A DNA stretch of 64,000 nt from Parapristionchus giblindavisi (Eukaryota; Nematoda; Chromadorea; Rhabditida; Diplogasteridae): assembly GCA_943737045.1 (NCBI GenBank), contig CALSFV010000245.1, positions 734,109-798,108 on the forward strand, in the 5' to 3' direction. Both the position numbers and the translations under genes were made by a program. Shown piece by piece: positions 31,020 to 42,500 of the stretch. Position 1 is the first letter of the stretch. Every line of letters starts with the position of its first letter. The notes below the pieces were generated by a model, which was not told where the DNA came from, did not search any database, and saw only the letters and a program-made list of their open reading frames with translations.

Positions 31020-32925
31020 ATGGAACAAAATAGAATCATTGGTTAACTGTATTTGTCTTCCCGGAAGTGAAATGCTTGCTGGTCTATATCTCAAAACATG
31101 ATAAAGAGAACACAATGTGAGGTTCACCTATGATGTACTGCTGAAAAGTCACGAAGTGAAATGATAAAGAGGAAAAGATAAAGAAAGAGTGTGTAAATGG
31201 AAGAAAGTTTCCGTTCGTCATTTCTTTTCTATATATGCGCAGACCACTACTGTAGTTGTGAATAGTTGAGAAATGGATGGGCGGGACGATCAACCCACGA
31301 AAAACGGGGGTGAAACTATCTTAAAAGAGTGGCTCTACAAGTTCCGCCCTTTCTTCATCTCTATCTTTTACTATATCTCCTTCAAAAAAGATACTGATCT
31401 ATTAACCTTTCAAAACCGTTTCTAGGCAAGAATTTACAAAATGTGAAAAATGGCGCTGAACATTATTCAAATTACAGTACACGACAAAATTATATCATTT
31501 TCATATTTACCAAGAATATTTCCAGTAAGCATCTTGTAATGGCTTCTAAATCATACGCCCTTGCTCGCAATAGTCATAGTATTCTGTGCGTGGTATTTAT
31601 ATTTTCAAACCCATCTTTATGTCATATCAGCAATATTCAAAATTTCTAATAATGTTGCAAAATAGATGAGATAAATTCGGGTTCGCTCCAACAATTAGTG
31701 AATTGCGCATGAGGTCGAATCATTTTCCGCCTCACGATATTCAATAAGCATGAAATAAGAGTAAGAACACATGACCGCTTTTTTCGATAACAATAATATC
31801 CCAGCTATTCAATTTCAAAAAGCTCGTCTTCACAGTTTCTTTACGAAAATATTCGCGGCACCTTTGATCATATTTCGCTTTCTTTGGGTTTTAAAAATCC
31901 GATCTCACAATTTCCCGAAACAATAATTGTCCAAAAATGTATTCGATGCTTTAACGTTTAGTCCACTAATGTACGACCGTTCCGGGTTGAATTGAATAAA
32001 GATTGAAACATAATCGTTGAAGGTTAAACTTTATGATCATAATAGGTGAGATATATGTACTGAAAATATGGAACTGATCAATTTGATTAATTGTGGGGGG
32101 GGGGGGGGTGAATATATACATATAGGGAGGGTAGGATGAGGACGAGTAGGAGGGGCGGGGAGATTGAGGAGGAAGTGAAAGAGCGATATAGTGATCATTG
32201 CTCTCCTATGATCTTCCTCCATATATGACACACTACGGTCTATTCTTAGTTATGAGAGGGGTGGGGTTGATCTTAACCTCTGCTCTCGATCACGATAATT
32301 ATGGTGCTGATCATAGTTTTATCGACCATATAAATACACTTGTTTATTAGGAATGTTGTCTATGTTTTCGTCTTTCTATAGAAAAGGTAGATTATTGCGA
32401 AAAATAAAATCAGTAAGGTAATTTCAGACGGGTTTGGTAACGCGCGAGATAGGGATAAGAGAGAGCGCCAGGAAGGAAGGGAGGGAAAGAGGTGTTGGAT
32501 TGGATAAGTCATCGAATATTCCTGTATTTAGCAGAGATCACTTCTGTGTTTAGCAGCTAGTAGCAAGGTTTTTACACAAGTACATTTATAACAATTTATT
32601 CACCATAAATGTATATGTAATTAAGAAACCGGCTCACAGGGAACCACTTAACCTTCCCACATAATTATCTAATTGTAAGTTTGACACCTTGGCGTAAATC
32701 TTCATGGAATAAGGTTTCAGTTAAGCTAAAAATTCCATATTCGCTTTTTAATCCCCCTCCGATTTGCTCAATACATGTGATCAATGGTGATCAAAGATCG
32801 TGTTTCCATAATTCTGCCCTACCCTGTATTACAATAATCTTACATTTCACGGAGGTTCAATTAAGAGAAATCCCTACATTTAACTTTGGCTTGAATGCTC
32901 TTGCATTACGAAAAATCGGCAAAGT
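31020..32925. other. No gene recognised
   Basis: AT-rich, with short frames only, a G-run (32,096-32,108) and purine-rich patches. The expected 5' exons of the ZF paralogue were not identified here or up to 39.5 kb. Confidence 0.5.
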
Positions 32926-32929
32926 TGAT

Positions 32930-33005
32930 TTGCACTGGGCGGGATTCGAACCTACGAGGTTCGGATCGCTAAACAAAAGCTCTATCCACTAAGCCATCTC
33001 AGCAT
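32930..33005 (-). pseudogene. tRNA-like sequence (tRNA pseudogene or SINE head)
   Basis: On the minus strand, an A-box-like TGGCTTAGTGGATAGAGC and a perfect B box GGTTCGAATCC lie at tRNA spacing. The acceptor stem does not pair, and the anticodon arm and T stem are imperfect, so it is not a working tRNA. Confidence 0.5.
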
Positions 33006-33315
33006 GACTCGCGAATCGTAAAACCCGATGATAGGTCTAGTCAGAAGCGAGCACCCAGATATACCGTAATCTACTTTCGCGCTGGGAGAACCTAGATGTT
33101 TTACTGCTTATCATCACTCAGTTTGCGATACTTTCTTTCTCAGGCAAGAGCTTCTTAATTACTATCATTGAGCCGCCGTGCATTTAAATAACAGTCCACG
33201 ATGATTTTGCAGCAATCCGCTAAATTTTATTCTTTCCATTCTTCAATTGTCTCTAACAATCGGATCGGAGTACTCTAACCGCTAAATAGTATGTGAATTG
33301 AAGAGAGTGAATAGT

Positions 33316-33463
33316 TACACACAGTGAAAAAGAAGTGTAACCCAAAGCACACCAGTGAAGTGTTATATTTAACACTTTTTAGCTATTTTAACGCACAAAA
33401 AGTGTTAGATATAACACTTCACAGGGCTTATTTGCTGTGGGTCACATTTTTTCTCTATGTGTA
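33316..33463. mobile_element. Short inverted-repeat element, CACAG...CTGTG family
   Basis: Left acacagtgaaaaagaagtgt, right acattttttctctatgtgt, with an inner palindrome aagtgttatatttaacac / gtgttagatataacactt. Related to 49,631-49,837. Confidence 0.7.
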
Positions 33464-33648
33464 GCGGAGTTCCGATATCCGCCACTAGACAACGTCGACG
33501 AAAGGAAATATTAAGGTATATTCAATGCTTATCTGCTGGAGGAGTGATTGAGACGAAATGAGATTGATTTATGAGAGAGCAGAAAATAGCGCCTTTCTGC
33601 ACGGTGTTCGTGTATGGTACAGTAAGGACGAGAGGCGAGAGATTGCAG

Positions 33649-33762
33649 GAAACGAGAGAGACAGACAACGAGAGTACGGATGAGAGAGTGGATGAAACGA
33701 GAGAGACAGACAACGAGAGTACGGATGAGAGAGTGGATGAAATGAGAGAGACAGAGAACGAG
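33649..33762. repeat. 45-bp tandem repeat, 2.5 copies
   Basis: Unit gaaacgagagagacagacaa followed by cgagagtacggatgagagagtggat. Purine-rich; a multiple of three, so frames are open on both strands without evidence of coding. Confidence 0.85.
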
Positions 33763-34077
33763 CCGTGTCTTGTCTTTGTGCGGACATAATGGTGAATTGT
33801 AACAGTCGTTACGACGTGACACCAATAGATCGAGATACGGTAGCCCGAAATACTTATTTCATATTTCAAAACAGGTAGGCTACTTACCGAAGGAGCGATC
33901 CTAATGTTTTTGTCTCGATTGAGTTAGATTAAAGTGCAAAAATTCTGTACATAAACATATTTTTCTAAAAAATTTATATAAAAAGGAAAATCCATACCAT
34001 ACCTCTAAATAAACAGTCGACAGCAGGCAAAAAGTGTTCAAAAAGTGTCAAAAGTGTGTTGAAACACCCTGTCACTC

Positions 34078-34252
34078 GCCCCGCGGGGCACCCTGCGGGG
34101 CAGCTTGTTGAGTCTCTGAAATGACAGGGTGCCCCGCGGGGTGGCTTGTTTAGACAGGGTGCCCCGCGGGGTGAGCAACAGGGTACCCCGCGGGGAAACT
34201 AAAGGCAAGGTGCCCCGCGGGGTAGAGGGCTTAGACAGGGTGCCCCGCGGGG
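34078..34252. repeat. GC-rich interspersed palindromic minisatellite
   Basis: Six copies of a gccccgcgggg-type palindrome, five of them preceded by aggg(t), with variable AT-rich spacers giving roughly 23-53 bp spacing (34,078; 34,131; 34,161; 34,185; 34,212; 34,241), plus a degenerate accctgcgggg at 34,090. It stands out sharply from the AT-rich surroundings. Confidence 0.9.
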
Positions 34253-35005
34253 AGAAATTTCCAGAGATAGTTTAATCTATTTCTCGCGGTCAGAGACGGA
34301 ATATGTATGGAAACTGGCGGAACGGCGGTTCAGTGAACGTAGCTAACAATAAGATTGCCCCGCTGGAGTGCAAAATTAAGAGTGATTCTTTTAAAATTAA
34401 AATTAAGATTCTTTTAAAATTCAAAATTAAGAGTGACACCTTTTGCAAAATTAAGAGTGATTCTTAGGTTCATGGTTTGATCTTTGTTATATTTCCTTTT
34501 CGCGTTTCCAAGGTGATTTATTATGTAGATCATTATCGATCCGTTTCACAATCTCGTTGATCTCATTTTTCGAGATCTGTAGGGTATATCTGATCATAAG
34601 AAGAAATGACTACATAAAAGACCTAAAATTGCGTGCAACCGACCGATAATGATCTGCAATCTCGACCCTTGGAGCCTCATTTCGTGGGTAGACAGAAAAA
34701 AAACATGGCATGGAATGAGAATTTCCGAGACTTTCGAGCGATGGACAAAATTGCTAACAATAAGGGGAATACGTGGAAATGGTAAAGGTAAAATTAAAAG
34801 TATAACCACAAGTACACGAAAGCGTGCCGGTCATCGTTCTCCGATATTCAGTGCGTTAAACTCGCACTACAATAGTGTGTGCTAGGTATAATAGTTCAAA
34901 GTAGAACGAGATGCAATGAAAATGGTTAGATGATCAGGTACGAAGAGGAACCGATCAGAGCCCTCCAATATGTCTCCTCAATCTTGAATAGTATATCAAT
35001 TATTA

Positions 35006-35007
<2 letters not shown>

Positions 35008-35048
<41 letters not shown>
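35008..35048. repeat. (AT)n microsatellite
   Basis: About 20 AT units. Confidence 0.95.
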
Positions 35049-35051
<3 letters not shown>

Positions 35052-35562
35052 ATTTGTATATCAATTTAATTGAATTTGAATAGATGGTTTGCTGTTCAAT
35101 CGCATGTCCCAGAGGACACAGAGAACGAAAGAGTGAAGTTAATCTGTCTGTGGTATCAAAAGATCATCTGTGAAAGGCCAATAGAACAGTGAACAACTTA
35201 CATGTTAAAAGATGCATTCATGGTTTAAATTGTACACTCACTTGTAGGGCAAAAAAACCGTCAGATATATGCAAATTACTTTGCCCCCCAGGGACATTCT
35301 GCCGAAATGATCAAGAAAAAGTCTTTGGAGACCTATCGCCCCATCCCCAAGTTCGGGACCGGCCCACCAGATTTATGTTGTCAGAATAAGATATGTAAAA
35401 ATAACGTGTATTATACAACTGTAAATATTGCTTAACAATATCAATGATAGCAACTCTGTTTTGTCGGTTGAATTTACGTGGACGTGTACGTAAGCGAAAT
35501 GCAACGCTAGTTGACTTTACTGAATAGGCACCTAAGGCAAATGACAACGCAATAGTGTTTAA

Positions 35563-35679
35563 AGCACACCCTGAGCTAATTTGATTCTCCGCTCTGGCAA
35601 CGCTCTCTTGTAGATATAGAAAGCGAGAGAGTATTGCCAGAGCAGCGAGTTTCGTTTCAATTTAGCTCGGGGTTTGCCT
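35563..35679. mobile_element. K2-family TTAA MITE
   Basis: 117 bp between TTAA copies (35,559-35,562 and 35,680-35,683); left AGCACACCCTGAGC, right GCTCGGGGTTTGCCT. Confidence 0.88.
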
Positions 35680-35689
35680 TTAACGGTAA

Positions 35690-38600
35690 AGTGCAATCGG
35701 ATTTGATAAGCTCAAAGAAGAAAATGAAGGGGGGGGGGGATCTTTAAATGAGAGCTCTGAGGCTAAGAGATCAACACGTTTTCGTTTCCTAATCTCGATA
35801 AAGATAAGTTGACACTCGCAACAACCCAAAATCGTTAACTTCCGTTACGTTCCTTAAAAAAAGCTGTATTGTTTCACCGTAATTTAATGGACCCTTCGGG
35901 TTCTCCACTCGGGACTCCACACACTCGAGAATATAAATGAATACATAATCGAAATTTATCGCTCGTTTATGTGGCGGCGTAAGCACGGCAAATGTAACGA
36001 CACACAGTGACGCCGTAACGTGTTACATTTCGCGACATATGCATCGGCGTAATTTTTGGGTCTTGAGTGGAAAACCCTTATGGGCCATAAAATTACTGTA
36101 AAAGGTTACGATAGTCAGCCATTATTGATCTATGGCTACGGTAACTTCTTACCGTATACCAATTGACCTTCAGTGTTTTTGGTATACGGTATATCAATGA
36201 CGTTTAGATAGACTACATAACTGACATAAATTTCGAATCGTAAACACCCTGAGCTACAATAACTTTCTCCATTATTCTCAACGAATTTCGATTTAAAGAA
36301 GGGAACCCTCGAGTTTTTTCGTGACTAAACTGGCCAGGTAGAACTATAGATCACATCTCCGTGAATACAAAAACAATTTTCTCTAAAATTTTTAGATACC
36401 CCGGAATGACGTAATCCGAGCTTAAAGTTCATTGAGGCACCAGGGAAAGGCGCGAATTTTTGAATTTGAAGGATACATATAGAGAAAATTGCAAACGGAA
36501 ATCGAACCAGCGTGGCGCGGTTACAATATGGCCCACTAATATTTTCGTGAACAAACTGTGAAGACAGAAAGATAGCAAAAATTATTCTGCATACCGTACA
36601 TATATAATTTCTCTTGTCCAATAAACGATAAAATTTATTAGAGGGGGGCGAGCAAGTCACTTTAGACGACAGCAACGTAAGAGCATAACCATTCCGGAAT
36701 GAAAAAAAAGAAACCATTTGCCACCCACGTCGACACACACACATTCGCAGGAAATTTGAATAGCTTTTGATCAAGCAGAAAATCGAGAAAATAGACACCA
36801 AGAGGTGAATAATGAATGAGAAACTATACGGATCGATGTATATGACTCTACCTACTTTGAACTTGAGTAAGCCTCTCTTGAAGTCATCCCAATCCTCGAT
36901 CCAACCCCTCTCATCTCTTCCGTGAGATCATTAAAAACGGAGGAAGCCACGAATGACCAATCATCCACAATAAGAAAAAAGAATAAAAAATGGTCGGAAA
37001 AAGTTCAAATTGAACTCGTCTGGTCTATGTATCGACATAGACTAACTAGACGAGATATGAGAGATATGGTTGACCAACTGGCACCCTATTGGCATTAAGA
37101 TGCATGTCACGCCCATCTCATATGTAATCTCCGCAAAATTTCTGTTGCGATATTGGTTGGGCCATCACAAATTTTCAAAAAAAAAATCATCATAATTTCA
37201 TCATCCTGCTCGCAATCTCTTTATGCGCTTATCTTGTGCGAGGGTTTGTCTCATTTTTCTGGGTTTCACGGTTTTGTATCGGAATGACATTTGGCGGAAT
37301 TTACCTACTTATTATTGCTCATCGTTGTGTATACATATCGAACGAATCCGTAAACTTTGAAATTTTGATGCCATGTTAACGAACTTACGTTATTTAGCGA
37401 AGGAGCAGATATGACGAACCTAAACTCCGTCTGCGAGCTCATTCCACCCCATACTACAGCTGTGCACAATTTGGGCGCGATCGGTTCATATCACTTTTTG
37501 GCCAAGTGCCAAGTCATAAGCCAAAATATGTTCACTGAGTCAGATACAGTTTTTTTACAGTTTAATGACCTTTATCAAGCACAGAACCATTGGGGAGGGA
37601 ATGGTTGCCACTAAACGACAGATTAGTCTGGGCGTGCTGAGGTCCCATACAAGGGGCATAATTCTCTTCATCTTCTTCATCCTCTGATCAGCAATTAAGA
37701 CGTTCTTCAAAATCAAAGCCGCTACACATGATCCTTTTCGAATAGCAAATCATGAAACAAAATTGAGAAAAATTAGATAGAGATAACCCACGAAGTCCTC
37801 GCTCAATACTTCGTCAACAATTGCTTGATGATTTCTCTCTGTCAGATAGTCTCTGATGATGAGTCAGATAGTCTCTCTTAAATAGATCGAATGTTCTGTC
37901 TCTTTTTGGGATCACTTGAAGGATTTCTCATATGCGTATGATACGAGGAGAAGGAAGAATGTGGTTGGGTTGTAGTTAAGCGGTCGCGGGATCATAGAGA
38001 TCAGCTATGGTAATGCATTTGTCCCGAAGTAACGAAAGAAGGTTAGAAACGACTTTTAAAGAGCGAGGAGATAACAATCAAAGAGCAATGCATTGTTGCC
38101 AGAGCAAAGAGGAGTTGCATAAGTGGTATACGTGTAAATTGTAGAGTGTGACAAATTTGGGTCGGGGCGGTAATCATCGTGAATCGAATTTGTAAGCAAA
38201 GTGCGAAATAACTTTTCAAGCCGTGGGCGGAGTCAGAGTATCGCGCGACGTCGGTGGCATAGGAACGCGATTTGTAATGTTTGGACAGTTTTAATTCTAT
38301 ATCTTTTGTTGTCCTGCTTGCATTGATTGAGACGATATTAGATTGATTTAAGATTTCACCACTCTAAACGTCGTTCGAAAGCAGTGCGTCCAGAACGAGT
38401 AAAAGAAAAGAAGGGAAAAAATTTCGTCAAGAAAATGGAAAAAATGGGGACAAATTGCGGTTTTGACTTGTTCAACGTTGCTTGATCCCTCTAACAGAGT
38501 GAAAGAATTTCCTTTGCTTGATGCCCAATTCGCGATTTGTCTCTTTTCATGCATATACGTTTATAAAAAAATTTAAAAAATATCTTACGTACTGTGATTT

Positions 38601-39590
38601 TAATTTTATAATATCTGTTTGTTGTCCTGCATGCATTGATTGAGACGATATTAGATTGATTTAAGATTTCGAATGAAATAGCCAAAAACACAACCAATTT
38701 AACAAATATATATTTTATACTGCTCTATATATACAAGTATTGTACACAAGGTTACATCGGGATAGGGGAGAGATCGTTTTGCTGCGATCGTAATTTCACA
38801 AGAAAAAAACAACACAACATAATTGCATCTATTAATTCGAATATGCCTTGAAACTCTGACCATACTCTCTCACCTTATTTTCAGCGAGAGTGCACGGTCA
38901 GAGCATTACATTAGATAGCCGAAGGATAGGGGGCGTCACTGGGGTTTTTGCATACCGTAGATATGGTACTACCGTGCACGAAGAAAATTATAGAGAATAA
39001 GACTTCGGGGGACATTTGTCAACGGAAAATTGAGAGATCGATCGTATTCGGCATACGGTAGGGGTACTGTAGGATGATGAAATGAGGACAAAAACGGGGT
39101 ACGGTAGGGAGACAAAATGATACCCATATAATGGAGATAACTAGTATCGAGGATGAAACGAAGACATAAGTCAGAAAAAACGTAGGTCATGTTCCACTGC
39201 GCTATCGGAGATGCAATATTGATAGACTATACGGAACTTGTCAGTATTAGAACTTAGAGCGTCGGCCGCGTAGTGGCGCATGAGCTACTTCTTGCCTACT
39301 ATTAGGACAGAGTTTGACAAAAAGTGTACAAAATAAGACTATAGGACGAACAATTGCAATTGTATTTAAAATATGCAATCGATACATATCGTAAAAATTA
39401 TTTTCAATTTTAACAAAATAATATTAGAAAACATTGTCGAGTACTCGTTATGATTTGCACTACTTTGACATAATTAAGGGATGGGGCGAATAAGTGAATC
39501 TAGGGTACATCTCGTCTAATAGTGATAGAAGTATTGGGTAACAACCGATAATAAATAGAAAAATCGATAATCAATCGATAATTAGGTAAT
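35690..39590. other. No gene recognised
   Basis: Several short frames on both strands lack recognisable motifs or paired splice signals. A minus-strand frame at about 37,404-37,480 ending in a gtaagt donor could be an isolated exon, but nothing supports it further. A small inverted repeat at 38,862-38,907 (ctgaccatactctctc ... gagagtgcacggtcag) resembles a K2 core. Confidence 0.45.
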
Positions 39591-39596
39591 CGATAA

Positions 39597-42500
39597 TTAT
39601 ACAATGTCGATGATCTCTTCATCGTCATCAGAATAATCGTCCTCGTCAGTGGGCTCATCTTCCTCTTCTTTTTTGGGACTGAAAATAATATTTTATTATT
39701 ATCAATTCAAGAATGATCGAAAGCACTTGGAACATTCTTTTTAAGGCAAACCCCAGAGCTAATTTAAAACTCTCTCTCTCTATCAATGCTCCCTCGCTTT
39801 CTCTGTCTACGCGAGAGCATTGCCAAGCGGACAGTCAAATCAGCTCGAGGTGTGCCTTTAAAGAGAGACTGCCATTCAAAAATTTCTCTTCAATATCATT
39901 TAATTTAGGCTAACTAGACAATGTAAAGTCAAAAAAAATTTTTTTAACGTTTAAATGTTTCTTTGAAACAAAAGATACAATAAATCGTTCCAATATGCAC
40001 AGATCTTGTACAGCTGACGCCGATAAAACTAGGAAGTTTATAGATCACGCACTACAGATCACTGTATAATTCGTTCAGAATTTTTTTTATAATTTTTTCA
40101 CTTATGTTTATGATGTCGAAGGCATCACATAAGTTATATGACCTCAACTTGACCTGCTTGGCAGACTCGCTTTAATAGTGAGAAAGTGAGTATGATTTCC
40201 TCTGTCATCAACGCTTTGAAATGCAAAGCCCTCTATAAAAGACAACTGAAACTCACTTGATCGGCCCGAGAACTTCAGTGTATGCGCGCTCATGCGCTGC
40301 TTTATCGCTATCCGAAAGACACCGACGAACCTAAATTCGGGGGAATCAATCAATAACTACCGTAATCGTGATAAGAGCTTACCTCGCCTTTCTGGAATAT
40401 CGATCGACCCGCTTTGGCTTGATGCCGAGTGGCCATGTGTCGCGTGAGCACATCTCGGCGTCGCTGAAACATCAAAGATCAAAGATCAAAGACCAAAGAT
40501 CAAAGACCAACCGCTGCGTAGACGCACAGACTGCACGCGTAGGGTTTCTCGTCGGTGTGCGTCCTACGGTGCGTGCGCAAGTGATCCGATCTCGAGAAGA
40601 ATCTCCCGCATCGATCGCAGCCAAAGGGTTTCTCACCGGTGTGACGACGAAGATGCCTGCACATATGCAAATCACAGTATGCTTAGATTCCGTACGGGAC
40701 ACATCGCATGTTGAAACTAGACAAAGTAGGCCGAATACCCTTTTAGCGATCTTATGTATTTTGTAATCATCTGAATATTTTTTGCCTCATACTCTGCTTG
40801 AGTGGCTTGGTATGAAAATGTGCGCATAAAACAGCAAGAATATTATGCCCCTACGTCATTTATAAGAGGGTGTAACCCCACCCGGATGGTCTCTTCAAAT
40901 CCCACACTATTCCTCTGTTCTCTGTCTGCTAGCGAGCTAGGAAGTGACTTTTAATGCTTATGATTTCCCCTTATCGCAGGGCGTAGCACACGAATTCGTT
41001 CTTATGCAACGAGACACTCCCCAGTGATAACGTGAAGCGGGTTAACGCCTACCCGAAGAAGGGTAACGCTTAGACTGCAAAGCCCTATCCGTTTCACACC
41101 CTTTTGTTCGTACTTTGAAGCGCTGCATTCCACCACATTAAAATATTATTATTTATCTAAATATAATTTTATCGGTGTAATCGCTAGACATACCGAGAGA
41201 GGATGTCCGGTCTTCGGAAGTCTTTCTTGCAAAAGTTGCACCAGAACTGTTGTCGTCGAGGATCGTCAGGATCGAGATCAGAATCGTCGGGGACTGAAAA
41301 CAGTAAAACTAGTTATATTTACACAAATTAACGTCAGGAATAATTCCAGTCCTAATGAGCAAACCCCATATTTTTTTGGCTTTGGACACTCTCAAGGCTA
41401 TTTGGAACTACGCTGTGAATGGACAACATATTGATATAACGGGCTGTAATCCCATAGATCCACACCACATCAACAGGTTTTTGTGCCCATAAAGCGTAGG
41501 AGAGTGTTGGGATAAGCAATAAAAAGTTTGCGTAATCAACGATAGATCAAATTCTCTCCAAATATTCCTTATTCAAAGCTTGGGGAAAGTTGGAAACTGG
41601 CGAAAATTGGGAAAATGGTAAAACTGGGAAACATAGGAAAAGTGGAAAATTGAGGAAAAATGGAAATTGGTTCACCTGAATGGGCACTGCCCGAAGGCGA
41701 AATTTTGGACGAATCACATGAAGTCGTTGTGGACCCGATAGAATGAGGCGACAGTAACAGAACCGATTGGGATTGTTTTGGATTCAGAGAAGTTGATGGA
41801 CGGAGTGAACCTTAAATAGATTTTTATTATTAATGAAAAAAGGGGACTGAAATCATTAAAACTAGTTATATTTGCACAAATTACGATTACAATTGTCAGG
41901 CCAGGAAAAATTCCAAAATTTTGTGGGTCAAACTAAATTGACCCACAATTTTGTAGTGAAACTCTACGCTCTCTTTTAAATTGGCTTTTGAATTTTGCTC
42001 CCGATCATACAGTTAAAAGTGACAAATCTCCCTTTAAATCAAGTGTCGTGGTACTTTTTCTCTGACTTGAATAAGATCATAATCTATCTCGGAGAGATCA
42101 AATCGCCCCCCCCCCCACCCCTCTATGGAGTTAAGGAAAACGTGCGCATTTAACCCAAAACTTGAGCTCTCTATAAAGGAGCTCCGATACGGAGTGAGAG
42201 CTCTCTGAAGAGCCCCACACTGGGAGCTCTCACTATCATTGGAACAATGAGGGAGTCAAAATCGCGTCGACCAAATCAACCGGTATAGGTATCCATGAGC
42301 GTTGGCAAACGGTTTGCCGACGGTCATGGATGCGGCCTCGGATTTCTAGGTCTCCGCGGAATATATTAAAAGCACAATTCCACTGTCCCTGATTGTTCAG
42401 GAGTTGGAAGTAAAACAATAAACATATTTTTAATAAAAAAAGGTTTTGATGTGCAGGTAGATCAGGATATGACTTTAAATGATGAAGAGCTGACCAGTGA

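Noticed and set aside
33529..33869. Overlapping 70-115 codon frames on both strands
   Set aside because: Produced by a 45-bp purine-rich tandem repeat.
35189..35389. Plus-strand frame with several cysteines (66 codons)
   Set aside because: No signal peptide, splice signals or duplication. Cysteine spacing unlike CRP.
39655..39678. Alternative short ending of the 13-exon gene (direct splice from exon 11 to the last exon)
   Set aside because: It gives a seven-residue tail. Including exon 40,257-40,330 restores the frame into a long acidic ending with a clean stop, which fits better; an alternative isoform is not excluded.
40368..40766. 132-codon plus-strand frame
   Set aside because: Antisense shadow of zinc-finger exons 10 and 11.
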